The position numbers and the translations under genes are program-made. Shown piece by piece: positions 40,282-49,768 of a DNA stretch of 64,000 bases. The stretch's first letter is position 1; each line of letters starts with the position of its first letter. The DNA is from Paeniglutamicibacter antarcticus (GTDB taxonomy: Bacteria > Actinomycetota > Actinomycetes > Actinomycetales > Micrococcaceae). The notes under the pieces were generated by a model. That model did no database searches. It worked only from the letters and a program-made list of their open reading frames with translations, and was not told where the DNA came from. The stretch lies in the NCBI RefSeq assembly GCF_900010755.1, contig NZ_CZJT01000079.1, positions 213,834 through 277,833 on the forward strand, given 5' to 3'.

Positions 40282-41463
40282 ATGAGCTCTTTGATTTCCT
40301 GGCTTGATGCCAGCTCGGCCGAAACTAGCCGCATGCGCGAGCTCGTCCGCTTTTTTGAAATGCCCGAAAGCGTTGACGACTTGGCCCTTGGCCAGTTCAG
40401 AGACTCGATCAGCAATTCACTTTTCCCCGGAACTTCGGTCCTGCATGTTGCTGCCCGGTATCTCCTGCTTGTTCCCTGGTGCATCCAATCCGCCGCCCAC
40501 GCTAAAACAGGAGATCTCCTCCGTACCGAGGGCGAGCAGGCTGAACGCAAGCTCATTCGCCGGTTCAAGGAATTGGAGTTAGGCCGTTATATTGGTCGTC
40601 TTGCGGGGGACAGGGTTGCCCAGCTGCCTTCGGCAGCCTACTGGTCGGCACTACGCACATGGGGTGTCGTGCGTGGCGACGTCGAACGCAATGCCATTGG
40701 CGATGCCATGTTGGACGAAGCGGCCGCCCGGCGCGATGGATTGCCTCACGACCCGGTATGGCATTCTGGCTTGCCTCCGGCCCCTGAAGGATTCCCACGG
40801 ACAGAAGAGTTCGGCATGGACCTCGATCTCGAAGAGGCAGAGTGGATCCGCGACCGCGTCCTTGCCACTGTTCGGGGATCCTTGCTCGCGCAGCTTGTCG
40901 CTAAACCGCAGCGCGTCCTGAAAACGAGCTATGCGCCTTGGGAGGATCCTGCCGGCAAGAACGCAACTGGTGATGCCGCCGTTTGGTTGTCGCACGGCGA
41001 AGCGTACTCCTCACTGCAGCGCGGCCTTGACACCCTCTACGCCTATCTCGTCACCGCCGAAGCACAAAACAGGTTCGAGACTGACGCGGAATTACCTGAT
41101 GCTGGTTTGCTTAACGAATGGTATGAAAACGACCACTACCAGAAGCTTCTCCGAGACTGGGACGTCAGCAAATTCGTCGCAATGGCCGCAACAGTGAACA
41201 CCCGTATCCAGCCCCATAGCATCGCATTCCTGACGAGAGCAGTTGACGAGTTTTGCTCTGGCACTCACCCGGTTTCAAATCTCACTCTCCAACGAATGGT
41301 CCGAGATCGGGAAAAGCGCGCCAAGGGTGCGAACTCACGTTTTGACAATGAGCGGCGTCTTCGCGCGTGGGAGCCCCCAGCATCGATCCAGCCTCAGACG
41401 TTCCGTTGGAGCCAAGTGCGCACCATGGTGCTTGACGTTAGAGAAGGACTTTCCCGTGCTTGA
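40282..41463 (+). CDS. DUF6361-family protein, first gene of a helicase/PLD trio
   Basis: 393 residues, resembling the uncharacterised DUF6361 family: an N-terminal ISWLDAS start, a helical region with FPGTSVLHVAARYLLLVPW, and a Trp/Glu-rich C-terminal half. No catalytic motif is visible. The stop overlaps the GTG start of the PLD gene by eight bases, which in turn overlaps the helicase gene, so the three are translationally coupled. In such a unit a DUF6361 protein may be a specificity or scaffold subunit, but this is inference. The start is ATG 40282; the AAAAGG upstream is rather distant (about 13 nt). Confidence 0.75.
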   Translation: MSSLISWLDASSAETSRMRELVRFFEMPESVDDLALGQFRDSISNSLFPGTSVLHVAARYLLLVPWCIQSAAHAKTGDLLRTEGEQAERKLIRRFKELELGRYIGRLAGDRVAQLPSAAYWSALRTWGVVRGDVERNAIGDAMLDEAAARRDGLPHDPVWHSGLPPAPEGFPRTEEFGMDLDLEEAEWIRDRVLATVRGSLLAQLVAKPQRVLKTSYAPWEDPAGKNATGDAAVWLSHGEAYSSLQRGLDTLYAYLVTAEAQNRFETDAELPDAGLLNEWYENDHYQKLLRDWDVSKFVAMAATVNTRIQPHSIAFLTRAVDEFCSGTHPVSNLTLQRMVRDREKRAKGANSRFDNERRLRAWEPPASIQPQTFRWSQVRTMVLDVREGLSRA

Positions 41464-43315
41464 TCCTGGTGCCCGTGAGGCTCTCACCGAACAGCTCCGC
41501 CCTCCTGCGGGGTATCGACTCAACCATGCTGTCGGAACCACTTTTACGCTTGACATGATCAGTGCGCTCGCTGTTCCTCTGAGTTTCGTCCGCGGTACCG
41601 GGGAAGATCCAACGAACGCTGTTGCTGTTCTCAACGCCGTGCGTAAGGTCTCCGACCGTATCGACGTTTTCTGCCAGGCCGGCTTGATCCGGGTGCCAAG
41701 GCATGCAAACGACTTGCTCGCAGTGCTCGAGCCGATGGTGCACCAGGTCCGCGCCCCTGGAGGTGGCGGGCTCTTTCACCCCAAAGTCTGGCTGCTCGAA
41801 TACGAGGCCGACGGCGACTTCGTCTACCGCTTCCTATGCAGCAGCCGCAACCTCACGCCCGACGGAACCTGGGACCTTCTGGTGCGGCTCGATGGACGCC
41901 CTGCAGAGGACCCCGGCAACGGAACGGCGCCTTCCGTGGACAACGCGCCCTTGGCACGCTTCATTGAGGCCTTGCCGGGGATGGCCACTGTCCCACTCGA
42001 GGAGCGGCGAAACCAGAGCATCAAGGGTCTAGCCGACCGCATCGCTTCGGTCGCCTGGGAACTGCCACAGAACATCCGCACTCTGGCGTTCCGGCCGCTT
42101 GGCACCGGCGAGACGCACCCCGCAGACTCGCTCGTAGGGTTCCTGCAAAACCCAGAGACGGCAGTCGGCCTCAACGGCCGCACTGATGACAGTCGAAATT
42201 TTGGTGGCAACCGTTTGCTGGTTTCCCCATTCATCGACGACGAGACAATTGAATTATTCAGTGGGGCCGGCGCTCGAACCGTTCAGGTCTACGGGCGTGG
42301 AAATCAATTGGACCGGTTGGCACCGGAAACGTTTGGAAACGCGAAGACTACCTTCCATGCAATCGACGACGTGGGATTCACGGCCGACGATGAATCGGAA
42401 ACCGAGACCCTATCCGGCCCAGAGGATCTGCGAGGCCTGCACGCCAAGGCATTCTTCACCGACTTCGACCACGCCACTCACATCTTGCTAGGCTCGGCCA
42501 ACGCCACACGGGCCGCGTTCGGTCGAAACATTGAGTTCGCCGTAGAAATGTCCGGGCCCAAGAACCGTATTGGCACGGAAAAGATCGCGGAATCGCTCCA
42601 GAAGATGCCGTTTTCCACATTCGCAGGCGCAGGGGGCGTCGAAGACAACGCCGACGAGGCCGCAGAGTGGCGGCTCCAGCGCGCGCTCGTCGAAGCGGCG
42701 AGCCGAACCTTCATGCTGGACGCGACGGGTAGCGCCGACGGAAGCATATTTGAATTGACCGTGACCCATGATTTCTCCCCGCGAGAGGGTTTTGCCGGCC
42801 GTATCGGTCTGTTGACACTTCCCGCCAAGCTCCTAGAAATCGTGTCCGAACAGCACCAGCACGTGTTCGCAGGCCTGCCGTTGGCCATGGTCACGCCCTA
42901 TGTGATCATCGAGCTGAAGGACCTAGTGAGTGGCCTCGTACGCTCCACCATTGCGCAAGGTGTCCTGCGCACGGACGTGGAAGGGCGCATAGACCACATT
43001 GTCGCCAGCCAGTTGGACACTCCGGAGAAGCTACGGGCGTTCCTGTTGCTGTTCCTCACTCCTGAGGAATCGATGCCACTTGGAAACGGTGGCCTTTTCA
43101 AAAGTCAGTTCGGGGCTGCGGGCGCGGGAGGTTCCTTCGCTGGATTGTTCGAAGCGATCGCTGCGGCGTCCACCAGCGCTGACGCAGCGTCGCTATTCGC
43201 TGGCCTTGCTCCCGTGATGGAACGGCTTTACCAATTATCGACGGATGATCCGGAAATCGAAGATGTACGGCGGCTCTGGAATGCCGCAGTGGCCGCTGTA
43301 GGGGAGAACCAATGA
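41456..43315 (+). CDS. Phospholipase-D-superfamily protein (putative nuclease)
   Basis: 619 residues from GTG 41456, with GAGAAGGA at about 7-nt spacing; the open frame extends upstream to 41243 but would overlap the preceding gene by over 200 bp. Two HKD-type half-sites are visible: FHPKVWLLEYE (H108, K110) with CSSRNLT after it, and LHAKAFFTDF (H329, K331) with LLGSANATRAAFG after it. This is the two-motif arrangement of PLD phosphodiesterases, which in defence loci are usually nucleases; DrmC of DISARM is a much shorter member. The stop overlaps the helicase start (ATGA). The likely role is the nuclease of the trio. Confidence 0.8.
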   Translation: MLDPGAREALTEQLRPPAGYRLNHAVGTTFTLDMISALAVPLSFVRGTGEDPTNAVAVLNAVRKVSDRIDVFCQAGLIRVPRHANDLLAVLEPMVHQVRAPGGGGLFHPKVWLLEYEADGDFVYRFLCSSRNLTPDGTWDLLVRLDGRPAEDPGNGTAPSVDNAPLARFIEALPGMATVPLEERRNQSIKGLADRIASVAWELPQNIRTLAFRPLGTGETHPADSLVGFLQNPETAVGLNGRTDDSRNFGGNRLLVSPFIDDETIELFSGAGARTVQVYGRGNQLDRLAPETFGNAKTTFHAIDDVGFTADDESETETLSGPEDLRGLHAKAFFTDFDHATHILLGSANATRAAFGRNIEFAVEMSGPKNRIGTEKIAESLQKMPFSTFAGAGGVEDNADEAAEWRLQRALVEAASRTFMLDATGSADGSIFELTVTHDFSPREGFAGRIGLLTLPAKLLEIVSEQHQHVFAGLPLAMVTPYVIIELKDLVSGLVRSTIAQGVLRTDVEGRIDHIVASQLDTPEKLRAFLLLFLTPEESMPLGNGGLFKSQFGAAGAGGSFAGLFEAIAAASTSADAASLFAGLAPVMERLYQLSTDDPEIEDVRRLWNAAVAAVGENQ

Positions 43316-46300
43316 CAACCTTTAGTGCCAAGCCGACAATGGCCGGACTCAAGCCGTTCCAGAAGCGGACGGTGAACCACGTTTTCAAGCGCCTTTACAC
43401 CGGGATGACACCGACTGACAGGTTCCTGGTCGCCGATGAAACTGGCCTCGGGAAGTCCATGGTCGCTGCTGGTGTGGTGGCGCGTGCCATTGAGCACCTT
43501 GAAAGTGATGAAAGTGTTGACCGGATCGACATTGTTTACATGTGCTCCAACGCGGATCTCGCTAGGCAGAACATCGCGCGGATCAATGTCACGGGGCAGG
43601 TTGATGTCATCGAATCGGGCAGGCTTGCGTTGTTGCCCCTGGAACTGGACCGGCTGAACGCACCGCCCGCAGCAAACACCGGGAAACGGGTCAACTTCAT
43701 CTCGCTGACACCAGGTACATCCTTCAACGACGGGCAACGACTTGGAAACGCTGAAGAACGGGCGTTCCTCTTCCTGATGCTTGAGAAGTTTTTTGGGGAG
43801 CGTGAAAAGCGTTCGGATCCGCGGGTTTTCTCGGATGCAGACACTTGGCGCGCGATCGAACTACTGCGTGGCAACGCCGGGGAAGAAGGCTTTCTTTATC
43901 AAATCACTCGGCTCGACCGGAAGGACGCTGCGGCTATCCCTCACAAGGTGGTTACAGACTTCCGCAAGAGGGCCACTGAGCGTGGACTGATTCGCCGTTT
44001 CAAAGCGGCCCTACGATCTGATAGACCGACCGACGAACTCCGGCAAGAGATGCCGAGCCTGATCGGTGACCTGCGATTTGTGCTGACAGAGGTTGGGCTC
44101 AAATGTCTGGAGCCGGATGTCATCATCATTGATGAATTCCAGCGATTCCAAGATCTTCTTTATGGGTCCGACGGCGATGCTGAAGCAGCGGGCGCTGTTG
44201 AGGAACTGGCGAGCCAGTTCCTCAACTACCGAGGGGCCAAACTCTTGCTGCTTTCCGCAACGCCGTACAAGGCACACACCTCGGCCCATGGTGAGGATAG
44301 TGAAGATCACGCGAAAGAATTCGCCGAGCTGCTTGGCTTCCTTTCGCAGGATGACCCCGACTGGATGGGCAAACTTGATAAATTGCTGGCTCGCCGCAGG
44401 AAGCAGCTCATTGGGTTGGAAGATGGAGATAATGCGGCGTCCGTGGAACGCCACCTCAAGGAGTACATGTGTCGGACCGAGCGTCCGCAGCTTGGCGACG
44501 ACGACATGTTGAGTGTAGTTTCCATGCTGCCGAATGATGTGCGCCCGGCTGACCTGCGTAGCTTGGGCGCGCTGACGCGTGTGTCGCAGCTGGGAGGTGC
44601 TGGAAATCCCATCGAGTACTGGAAATCGGTTCCATACTTTGCTAATTTCCTGGGCGAGTACCGCCTGGGACGGGTCATCGATGGAACCGTCACCGGCTCC
44701 TCGGACGAACTGCTTCAGCACTTGCCAACCTTGACGACCATCGATCGTGACCGGCACAGAAAGTTCCTCGCACTCGAAGGAGACAACGCGAAGTACCGCG
44801 AAGTCGAACGACACATCCTGGACGGGGGGCTGTGGAAGTTGTTGTGGATGCCGCCGTCGTGCCCTTACACCCGCCCTGCCGGTGCCTTTGCCGATGTTGG
44901 GGCCGAGACCACCAAGCAGGTGCTGTTCTCAGCATGGAACGCGGCACCGAACGCAATTAGCGCGCTGCTCTCCTATGAAGTTGAGCGGCGAATCTTGACA
45001 CTCTCTGGGGATGAAGCCGAAAACACGGCCGAGGCCCGGGCCCGGTTCACGCCCCGCCTGAGTTGGCGCATGCGAGACGGGGAACCACAGGCAATGTCGG
45101 CGTTGGCCTTGTTTGTGCCCCATCCGATGTTGGCCAGCGAGGCCGATCCACTGGAATTGTCCAACGCCGGGGGCAGTGGCGTTTCGACCGATACCGAGGC
45201 CCTCAGAGTGGTGGCAGAAGCGAAGCTAAAGGGAACCTTGGACCCTTCCTCAACACGTGAGGACAGGGGCTTGTGGACTGCCTACTTCGGTATCGGGGGA
45301 GCACTTCCGCCTTCCTGGCGCAGGGCTCCCGGCGTCGCCCGAGCCCGCATCTCTGAAGTGACAGATCGCGGACACGACGGAGTTCAGTTGACGGTGTCGG
45401 ACCAGCCGTCTTCAGACTCAAATTTCATGCTCCATGTCGATCGAATGCTGGAAACCGTTGCCACAGGGGATGGCACTTGGCGCGACGGCATCGGAGACCT
45501 AGCTCTGAATTCGCCGGCGAATTGTGTGTACCGGGCGCTTGGCCGCGTCTTGCCTGCATCCTTTGATCCTGTGGCACATTGGGAGGCAGCTCTTTTTGCT
45601 GTGGAGGGTCTCAGAACACTCTTCAACCGCCAAGACGCGACAGCACTCTTGAGCCACCTCTATCCGGAGCTGGATTATTGGCAAGCTGTACTGCGCTATT
45701 GCGCGGACGGAAACCTGCAATCAGTGCTCGACGAATACGTCTTCCAGCTTCGCAGCCAGCGACCAAAGGGCCCGCTAACGAACGGTCAGTTGTGGGACAT
45801 CGCAGCGGACATGCGCCGTGCTCTGTCGCTTACGGCGGCGACGCTGAGGGTCAAGAATCCTGGCGAAGAGGACCGCGGCCTAGCCATGGGTACCAGATTT
45901 GCCGTGAGATACGGCGGAGGGCGAACTGAAGAAGGATCAGCGCAGCGTACGCCGGACGTTCGGGCTGCGTTCAACAGTCCATTCTGGCCTTTCGTGCTGA
46001 CCACGACATCGGTTGGGCAGGAAGGCATCGATTTCCACTGGTGGTGCCATTCGGTCATGCATTGGAATGTCCCCGGAAATCCCGTCGACTTCGAGCAGCG
46101 CGAAGGTCGTGTGCATCGATACATGGGCCATGCGGTGCGTAAGAACGTTGCTGCAGCGCACGGAGCTGAGGCTCGGGCAGCCGGGCAGCGCAACCCATGG
46201 GAAACCATGTTCAAGCAAGCGGAGCTGGCAACTGCTGCCCAGCGGGAAACCACGCGGGAGTTCGCACCATATTGGATTTACGGTGGAGAACACCGAATTG

Positions 46301-46464
46301 AACGGCGGTTGCTTGATCACCCATTAAGCCGTGATGTACCTCGGACTCAACGGATGCTGTCCGGACTGGCGCAGTACCGTTTGGCCCTCGGACAAGCACG
46401 CCAGGACGATTTGCTGGAGACAATCAGAAACAAGGACATGCGGCCGTTGAATCTGAGACCATAA
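43312..46464 (+). CDS. SF2 helicase of the DUF6361-PLD trio
   Basis: 1050 residues. ADETGLGKSM (K48) lies very close to the N-terminus, the Walker B is IIDEFQRF (D274EFQ), motif III is LLSATPYK, and the C-lobe ends in QREGRVHRYMGH (from 929). The DEFQ box and the RVHR motif VI place it with SNF2-like or DEAD-like enzymes of restriction and defence loci, not with housekeeping helicases. About 500 residues separate the two lobes, an unusually large insertion with no recognised fold. It ends the rightward-reading part of the island. Confidence 0.8.
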   Translation: MTTFSAKPTMAGLKPFQKRTVNHVFKRLYTGMTPTDRFLVADETGLGKSMVAAGVVARAIEHLESDESVDRIDIVYMCSNADLARQNIARINVTGQVDVIESGRLALLPLELDRLNAPPAANTGKRVNFISLTPGTSFNDGQRLGNAEERAFLFLMLEKFFGEREKRSDPRVFSDADTWRAIELLRGNAGEEGFLYQITRLDRKDAAAIPHKVVTDFRKRATERGLIRRFKAALRSDRPTDELRQEMPSLIGDLRFVLTEVGLKCLEPDVIIIDEFQRFQDLLYGSDGDAEAAGAVEELASQFLNYRGAKLLLLSATPYKAHTSAHGEDSEDHAKEFAELLGFLSQDDPDWMGKLDKLLARRRKQLIGLEDGDNAASVERHLKEYMCRTERPQLGDDDMLSVVSMLPNDVRPADLRSLGALTRVSQLGGAGNPIEYWKSVPYFANFLGEYRLGRVIDGTVTGSSDELLQHLPTLTTIDRDRHRKFLALEGDNAKYREVERHILDGGLWKLLWMPPSCPYTRPAGAFADVGAETTKQVLFSAWNAAPNAISALLSYEVERRILTLSGDEAENTAEARARFTPRLSWRMRDGEPQAMSALALFVPHPMLASEADPLELSNAGGSGVSTDTEALRVVAEAKLKGTLDPSSTREDRGLWTAYFGIGGALPPSWRRAPGVARARISEVTDRGHDGVQLTVSDQPSSDSNFMLHVDRMLETVATGDGTWRDGIGDLALNSPANCVYRALGRVLPASFDPVAHWEAALFAVEGLRTLFNRQDATALLSHLYPELDYWQAVLRYCADGNLQSVLDEYVFQLRSQRPKGPLTNGQLWDIAADMRRALSLTAATLRVKNPGEEDRGLAMGTRFAVRYGGGRTEEGSAQRTPDVRAAFNSPFWPFVLTTTSVGQEGIDFHWWCHSVMHWNVPGNPVDFEQREGRVHRYMGHAVRKNVAAAHGAEARAAGQRNPWETMFKQAELATAAQRETTREFAPYWIYGGEHRIERRLLDHPLSRDVPRTQRMLSGLAQYRLALGQARQDDLLETIRNKDMRPLNLRP

Positions 46465-46560
46465 CCTGCAGGGAAGGTGTCCGTAGATTATGGGCTTCAC
46501 TCGCTACGTTGCTCTTGGTCCGGGAACTTCGAACAAGCCGAAAACTATTTAGGAGGATGT

Positions 46561-46761
46561 ATGCCGTGTCAGGCTCTGTTAGGAATTACGGATGACCGTG
46601 CAGTTGAGCACATCCACACGTACTTCGGGAAGTTGCTCAACGGCCGTCCGAGATACACCGGATCCAGATTTGAGACTTTTGGAGGCGGCGGGGACAGAAA
46701 CGAGCCGAATCGGGTCACCGCCGCAGATCTAATCGCTGTCTCGATGCTGTCCGTGCACTAG
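46561..46761 (+). pseudogene. DUF6308-like N-terminal fragment
   Basis: A 66-residue frame from ATG 46561 with AGGAGG four bases upstream. The segment YFGKLLNGRPRYTGSRFETF, then a Gly-rich turn and TAADLIAVSMLSV, matches the start of actinobacterial DUF6308 proteins, which are normally far longer. A stop codon follows directly after SMLSVH, and I could not follow the family pattern in any frame downstream. Probably a truncated relic; the good ribosome-binding site leaves open a short expressed peptide. Confidence 0.45.
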
Positions 46762-46875
46762 GGAACCTGAGGATGAAGGGGAACCCGGCATCGCCCGTCG
46801 ACGCGTGCATCGTGGCTGGATCGGAGGCCGATGCACTCCGGCCGCAAGCAGCTGATCAAAGTCGCCACCCGTGGG

Positions 46876-46916
46876 CAACGGCACTGCCGCCCATGGGCAG
46901 TTTTGAACTGCCGTTG
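46876..46916. repeat. Nested inverted repeat (first of two hairpins)
   Basis: CAACGGCA (46876-46883) is complementary to TGCCGTTG (46909-46916). Inside lie the palindrome GCCCATGGGC (46889-46898) and a competing hairpin GGCAGTT-TTG-AACTGCC (46896-46912), so alternative structures are possible. It sits in the 266-bp gap between the DUF6308 fragment and the end of the convergent ATPase gene. Confidence 0.6.
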
Positions 46917-46921
46917 ACAAA

Positions 46922-46968
46922 GCTCGGCATCGGTCTCGTCAATTTCGTCGATGAGACCGATGCCGGGC
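46922..46968. terminator. 19-bp stem-loop between convergent genes
   Basis: Bases 46922-46940 pair with 46950-46968 without a gap: 19 base pairs, two of them G-T, around a nine-base loop. The core is GGCATCGGTCTC against GAGACCGATGCC. It lies 60 bp beyond the stop of the left-going ATPase gene and beyond the right-going operon. A bidirectional transcription terminator is the simplest reading, although no clear T-run follows on either strand. Confidence 0.5.
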
Positions 46969-47027
46969 GCCCAGTCGCTTCATCGTCACCAGGGTTGCTA
47001 CCCTCGGGTCGGCAGGTCCCCGGAAGT

Positions 47028-49754
47028 TCAGGCTCTGCGGACGTTCATTCGCCCCAGCGTTTCGTCGATCAATTCTGGTTGTAGACCTAGGATATCGATC
47101 AAGTCGTTAACATATGCACCAATACCATCCAGCACGATACCTTGATGGTGTGCATCGATGTCTCCCTCGGAGAACAGTTTGCCAAGTTGTTCCTCAATCG
47201 TGGGCAACTGACCGATTTCGTGTTCCGCGGTGCATCTAATGGCGGACCTCGCGTAGTAGATACAGATTTGGGCCTTTTCATGATCTAGAACCATGACGTC
47301 ATCGATAATCTTGGAATGCATCATTTTTGAAGCTGACAAGGCCTCTTTGGGGTTGGAGGTTGAAAGCATGAAATGGCAAATTGAAGCGGCTTCATAGAAG
47401 TCACGAGGGGGAATGGAGAGCCACTTATCCTTCACGTAATCGTACAAGTCGGATCCCGTGTAGTAGAAGATTCTCGCAATGCATCCCAAAAGCTGCGGGT
47501 GGATGCGCTGATCTTGAGCATTTATCGATTCAAGTACTAGAGTTGCTGCGTCGAGGCTTGCCGTGGAAAAGTCGACTAAGCCATATGAGCCGTATACGCC
47601 TTCTTCGGAAAACAGCTCAACATCTTGGGCAAGGTATTGCATGCAAGCGGAAAGGTAGTGGCGATCCGCGCTGTCAAGCGCGAGCGCCATTGGAATAGCT
47701 TCGATTAACTCGTCCGAATCTGTCTCGAGTGCAGATGCCGAGTCGTAAGTCGCCAGCCGCAACTTTACTTGGTTGAGGTCCGAGTCCAAGTCAGGGTGCA
47801 TTGACAAAAGTTCAGTAATCCTCTTCAACGAATCAGCTGAGTCCTGTTCGAGCCCTTCGATATTTGCCATGTCGTTGACTTCGAAGAGAATTTCAAGTAG
47901 GTCTTCGCAACTTGAATCAGGCATTTTGTCTAGGGATTCAATTGATGATTTTAGGTATTTGATAGATGAAATGAAATCTCTGTTTCCACAAATTTTAGAT
48001 AATGCATTGTTCAGCACAACATTGGTTTCATCTTGGATCTGGCCCGCGCTGAGGATTTTGGCGTCTCGCTCAAGCCATTTAAGAATCGCACGATACCGAT
48101 AAGGGTACGCAGCAGCGGCGGACACGTAGGCTGACGAAGCTACTTCCACTGCCTGATTGCGGTCAAATTCAACTCCTTGTGACGCCAATGCAACCAAAAG
48201 CTTGACGTGGTTAACCTGAATCTCGGGCGTCGCATCAATGCTTTGAAGGGCAGTATGTGCCAGGCACGGTAGCAATGCATTTCTTTCACCGGTCTTTAGC
48301 CCCTCTACGGCTTGCTCGTCCATGCCGTGTTCCAGGAAATCAGCCAACCCTGTAGGTGCGAACCCGAGCCACCCCAGCAAACCTGAGCGCTCAAAATCAA
48401 CTTGACCCATGAAAGAGGGCCCGAGAAATTTGGCAGATTGCTGGACAAGGTACGGATCGACACTGTCATCCTCCACGGTTGTATCTAATTTCGCAGGCAC
48501 CGCCGTGCTCATGCACCCGAGGGCTCGACGAATTGGCTTTCCTAGCCTTTCCCACATTCGCCGAAGTTGGTCTCGTAGTTCGCCGGAAACTTCTTCGGGG
48601 AAGGACCACCCGTCGTCGGTCTCCTGTCCGAAATCAGGTTCCTCGGAAGCAATGAGCTCAACGGCAAGCGGCGAACGAACTCTCTGCTTGGCTTCATCGA
48701 TTGCCTGGCCGGTAGCGTTTGGCCGGTGGTGAAGTAGAAGTGTGGCTACTGCCTCAGGCTCCAAAGCTGCCAGAGATGCACCTGCTGGCCAATTTTTGTC
48801 CATTGCGGTCTCATCAGTCACGAGATCGAAAGATGCTCCATGATTTTGACTCAAATCATGGAGTGAAGTATTGCCTGACAGGCAACCGCTCTCGCCGGTG
48901 GAAATCACCAGGATCGGCTGTTGGGAAGTCAAGATCCCAGCAATTACAGCTATGACGGAGAAATCTGCTTGTTGCAAGTCCTCTATCACCACCACGACGG
49001 GGAGGGCTTTGGCCGTATCAGCAACAAGGGCAACCGCATCATCAACTAACTCTTGGCTGCTGCTGTAGTCGATGCGTGCTTCGGTGCCGTTTGTTTTTTT
49101 CGCCGCGGTGTACCTCCCGATACGACGAGCTGTTGCCATGCTCATTTTGCTCAGCAACCCACTGCCCGGAACTAATTCGCTGGCAGCTTCCAGCAGGGCA
49201 GACGTTACCTCGTCTGAGCCAATTGTGGCCAGCCTCCCCAAGGCATATTTTGCCTCTGCCTTGGCCTTGCCTGAAGCTGACGTCGTTGCTGACACTTGAA
49301 GCTTAATGAATGCGTCGTGGGCAGCAAATACATCGATGAAATCTTCAACTTGACTCTTGAGGCCACTGCCACGGCTCATGCACTGAATTCCCCACCAAAA
49401 GTAGCGGGGCAGTGAGAACGCCTCACGGTGAATTACTGAAGGAAATAGTTGCTTTCGGTTAGCTTGAATGGCTTGAACGCGTTCGTCGCAGCCCGTTGGA
49501 AGTGGTTGATCAATTGTCAGCGGCCAGTACCCTGGGTCGGGCTGCCTAGTGGCCAAACCTTCATACAGGGCTTTGACGAGGTGCGATTTGCCCCAGCCCG
49601 AGGGGGCTTCGAGATGGACCCAACGTGGCGAATCTAAGGCATCGAAACGATCAAAAAGTCCTTGCACAAGTAGTCTTCTGCCGACACCAACAAACGGTTT
49701 GTTAGCTACAAAATCAGGCCCGGACGTACTGTTTAATGATGCTTTTATGCCCAT
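47028..49754 (-). CDS. AAA/STAND-like ATPase with helical-repeat C-terminus
   Basis: 908 residues from ATG 49754; a TTG two codons upstream is also possible. The N-terminal ATPase has a P-loop in the context EAPSGWGKSHLV (Lys near 56) and a Walker B VVVVIEDLQQAD near residue 255. The remaining ~500 residues are helical, with repeated Ala/Leu/Asp-rich segments resembling degenerate TPR-like repeats. This is the layout of signal-transducing STAND NTPases, several of which (Avs, bNACHT) recognise phage proteins. No effector nuclease or protease motif was found, so the effector is either missing, novel or encoded elsewhere. Base composition is far lower in GC than its neighbours (a line at 47,941 counts 27 percent), and the gene is opposite in strand to the rest of the island. 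Confidence 0.75.
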   Translation of the reverse strand: MGIKASLNSTSGPDFVANKPFVGVGRRLLVQGLFDRFDALDSPRWVHLEAPSGWGKSHLVKALYEGLATRQPDPGYWPLTIDQPLPTGCDERVQAIQANRKQLFPSVIHREAFSLPRYFWWGIQCMSRGSGLKSQVEDFIDVFAAHDAFIKLQVSATTSASGKAKAEAKYALGRLATIGSDEVTSALLEAASELVPGSGLLSKMSMATARRIGRYTAAKKTNGTEARIDYSSSQELVDDAVALVADTAKALPVVVVIEDLQQADFSVIAVIAGILTSQQPILVISTGESGCLSGNTSLHDLSQNHGASFDLVTDETAMDKNWPAGASLAALEPEAVATLLLHHRPNATGQAIDEAKQRVRSPLAVELIASEEPDFGQETDDGWSFPEEVSGELRDQLRRMWERLGKPIRRALGCMSTAVPAKLDTTVEDDSVDPYLVQQSAKFLGPSFMGQVDFERSGLLGWLGFAPTGLADFLEHGMDEQAVEGLKTGERNALLPCLAHTALQSIDATPEIQVNHVKLLVALASQGVEFDRNQAVEVASSAYVSAAAAYPYRYRAILKWLERDAKILSAGQIQDETNVVLNNALSKICGNRDFISSIKYLKSSIESLDKMPDSSCEDLLEILFEVNDMANIEGLEQDSADSLKRITELLSMHPDLDSDLNQVKLRLATYDSASALETDSDELIEAIPMALALDSADRHYLSACMQYLAQDVELFSEEGVYGSYGLVDFSTASLDAATLVLESINAQDQRIHPQLLGCIARIFYYTGSDLYDYVKDKWLSIPPRDFYEAASICHFMLSTSNPKEALSASKMMHSKIIDDVMVLDHEKAQICIYYARSAIRCTAEHEIGQLPTIEEQLGKLFSEGDIDAHHQGIVLDGIGAYVNDLIDILGLQPELIDETLGRMNVRRA

Positions 49755-49768
49755 ATGCAACAGACTAG

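Noticed and set aside
41243..41455. Upstream extension of the PLD protein
   Set aside because: It would overlap the DUF6361 gene by more than 200 bp; GTG 41456 has a good ribosome-binding site and starts the recognisable protein.
46773..47084. 103-codon frame downstream of the DUF6308 fragment
   Set aside because: No family resemblance, it covers the hairpin cluster and runs into the convergent ATPase gene.
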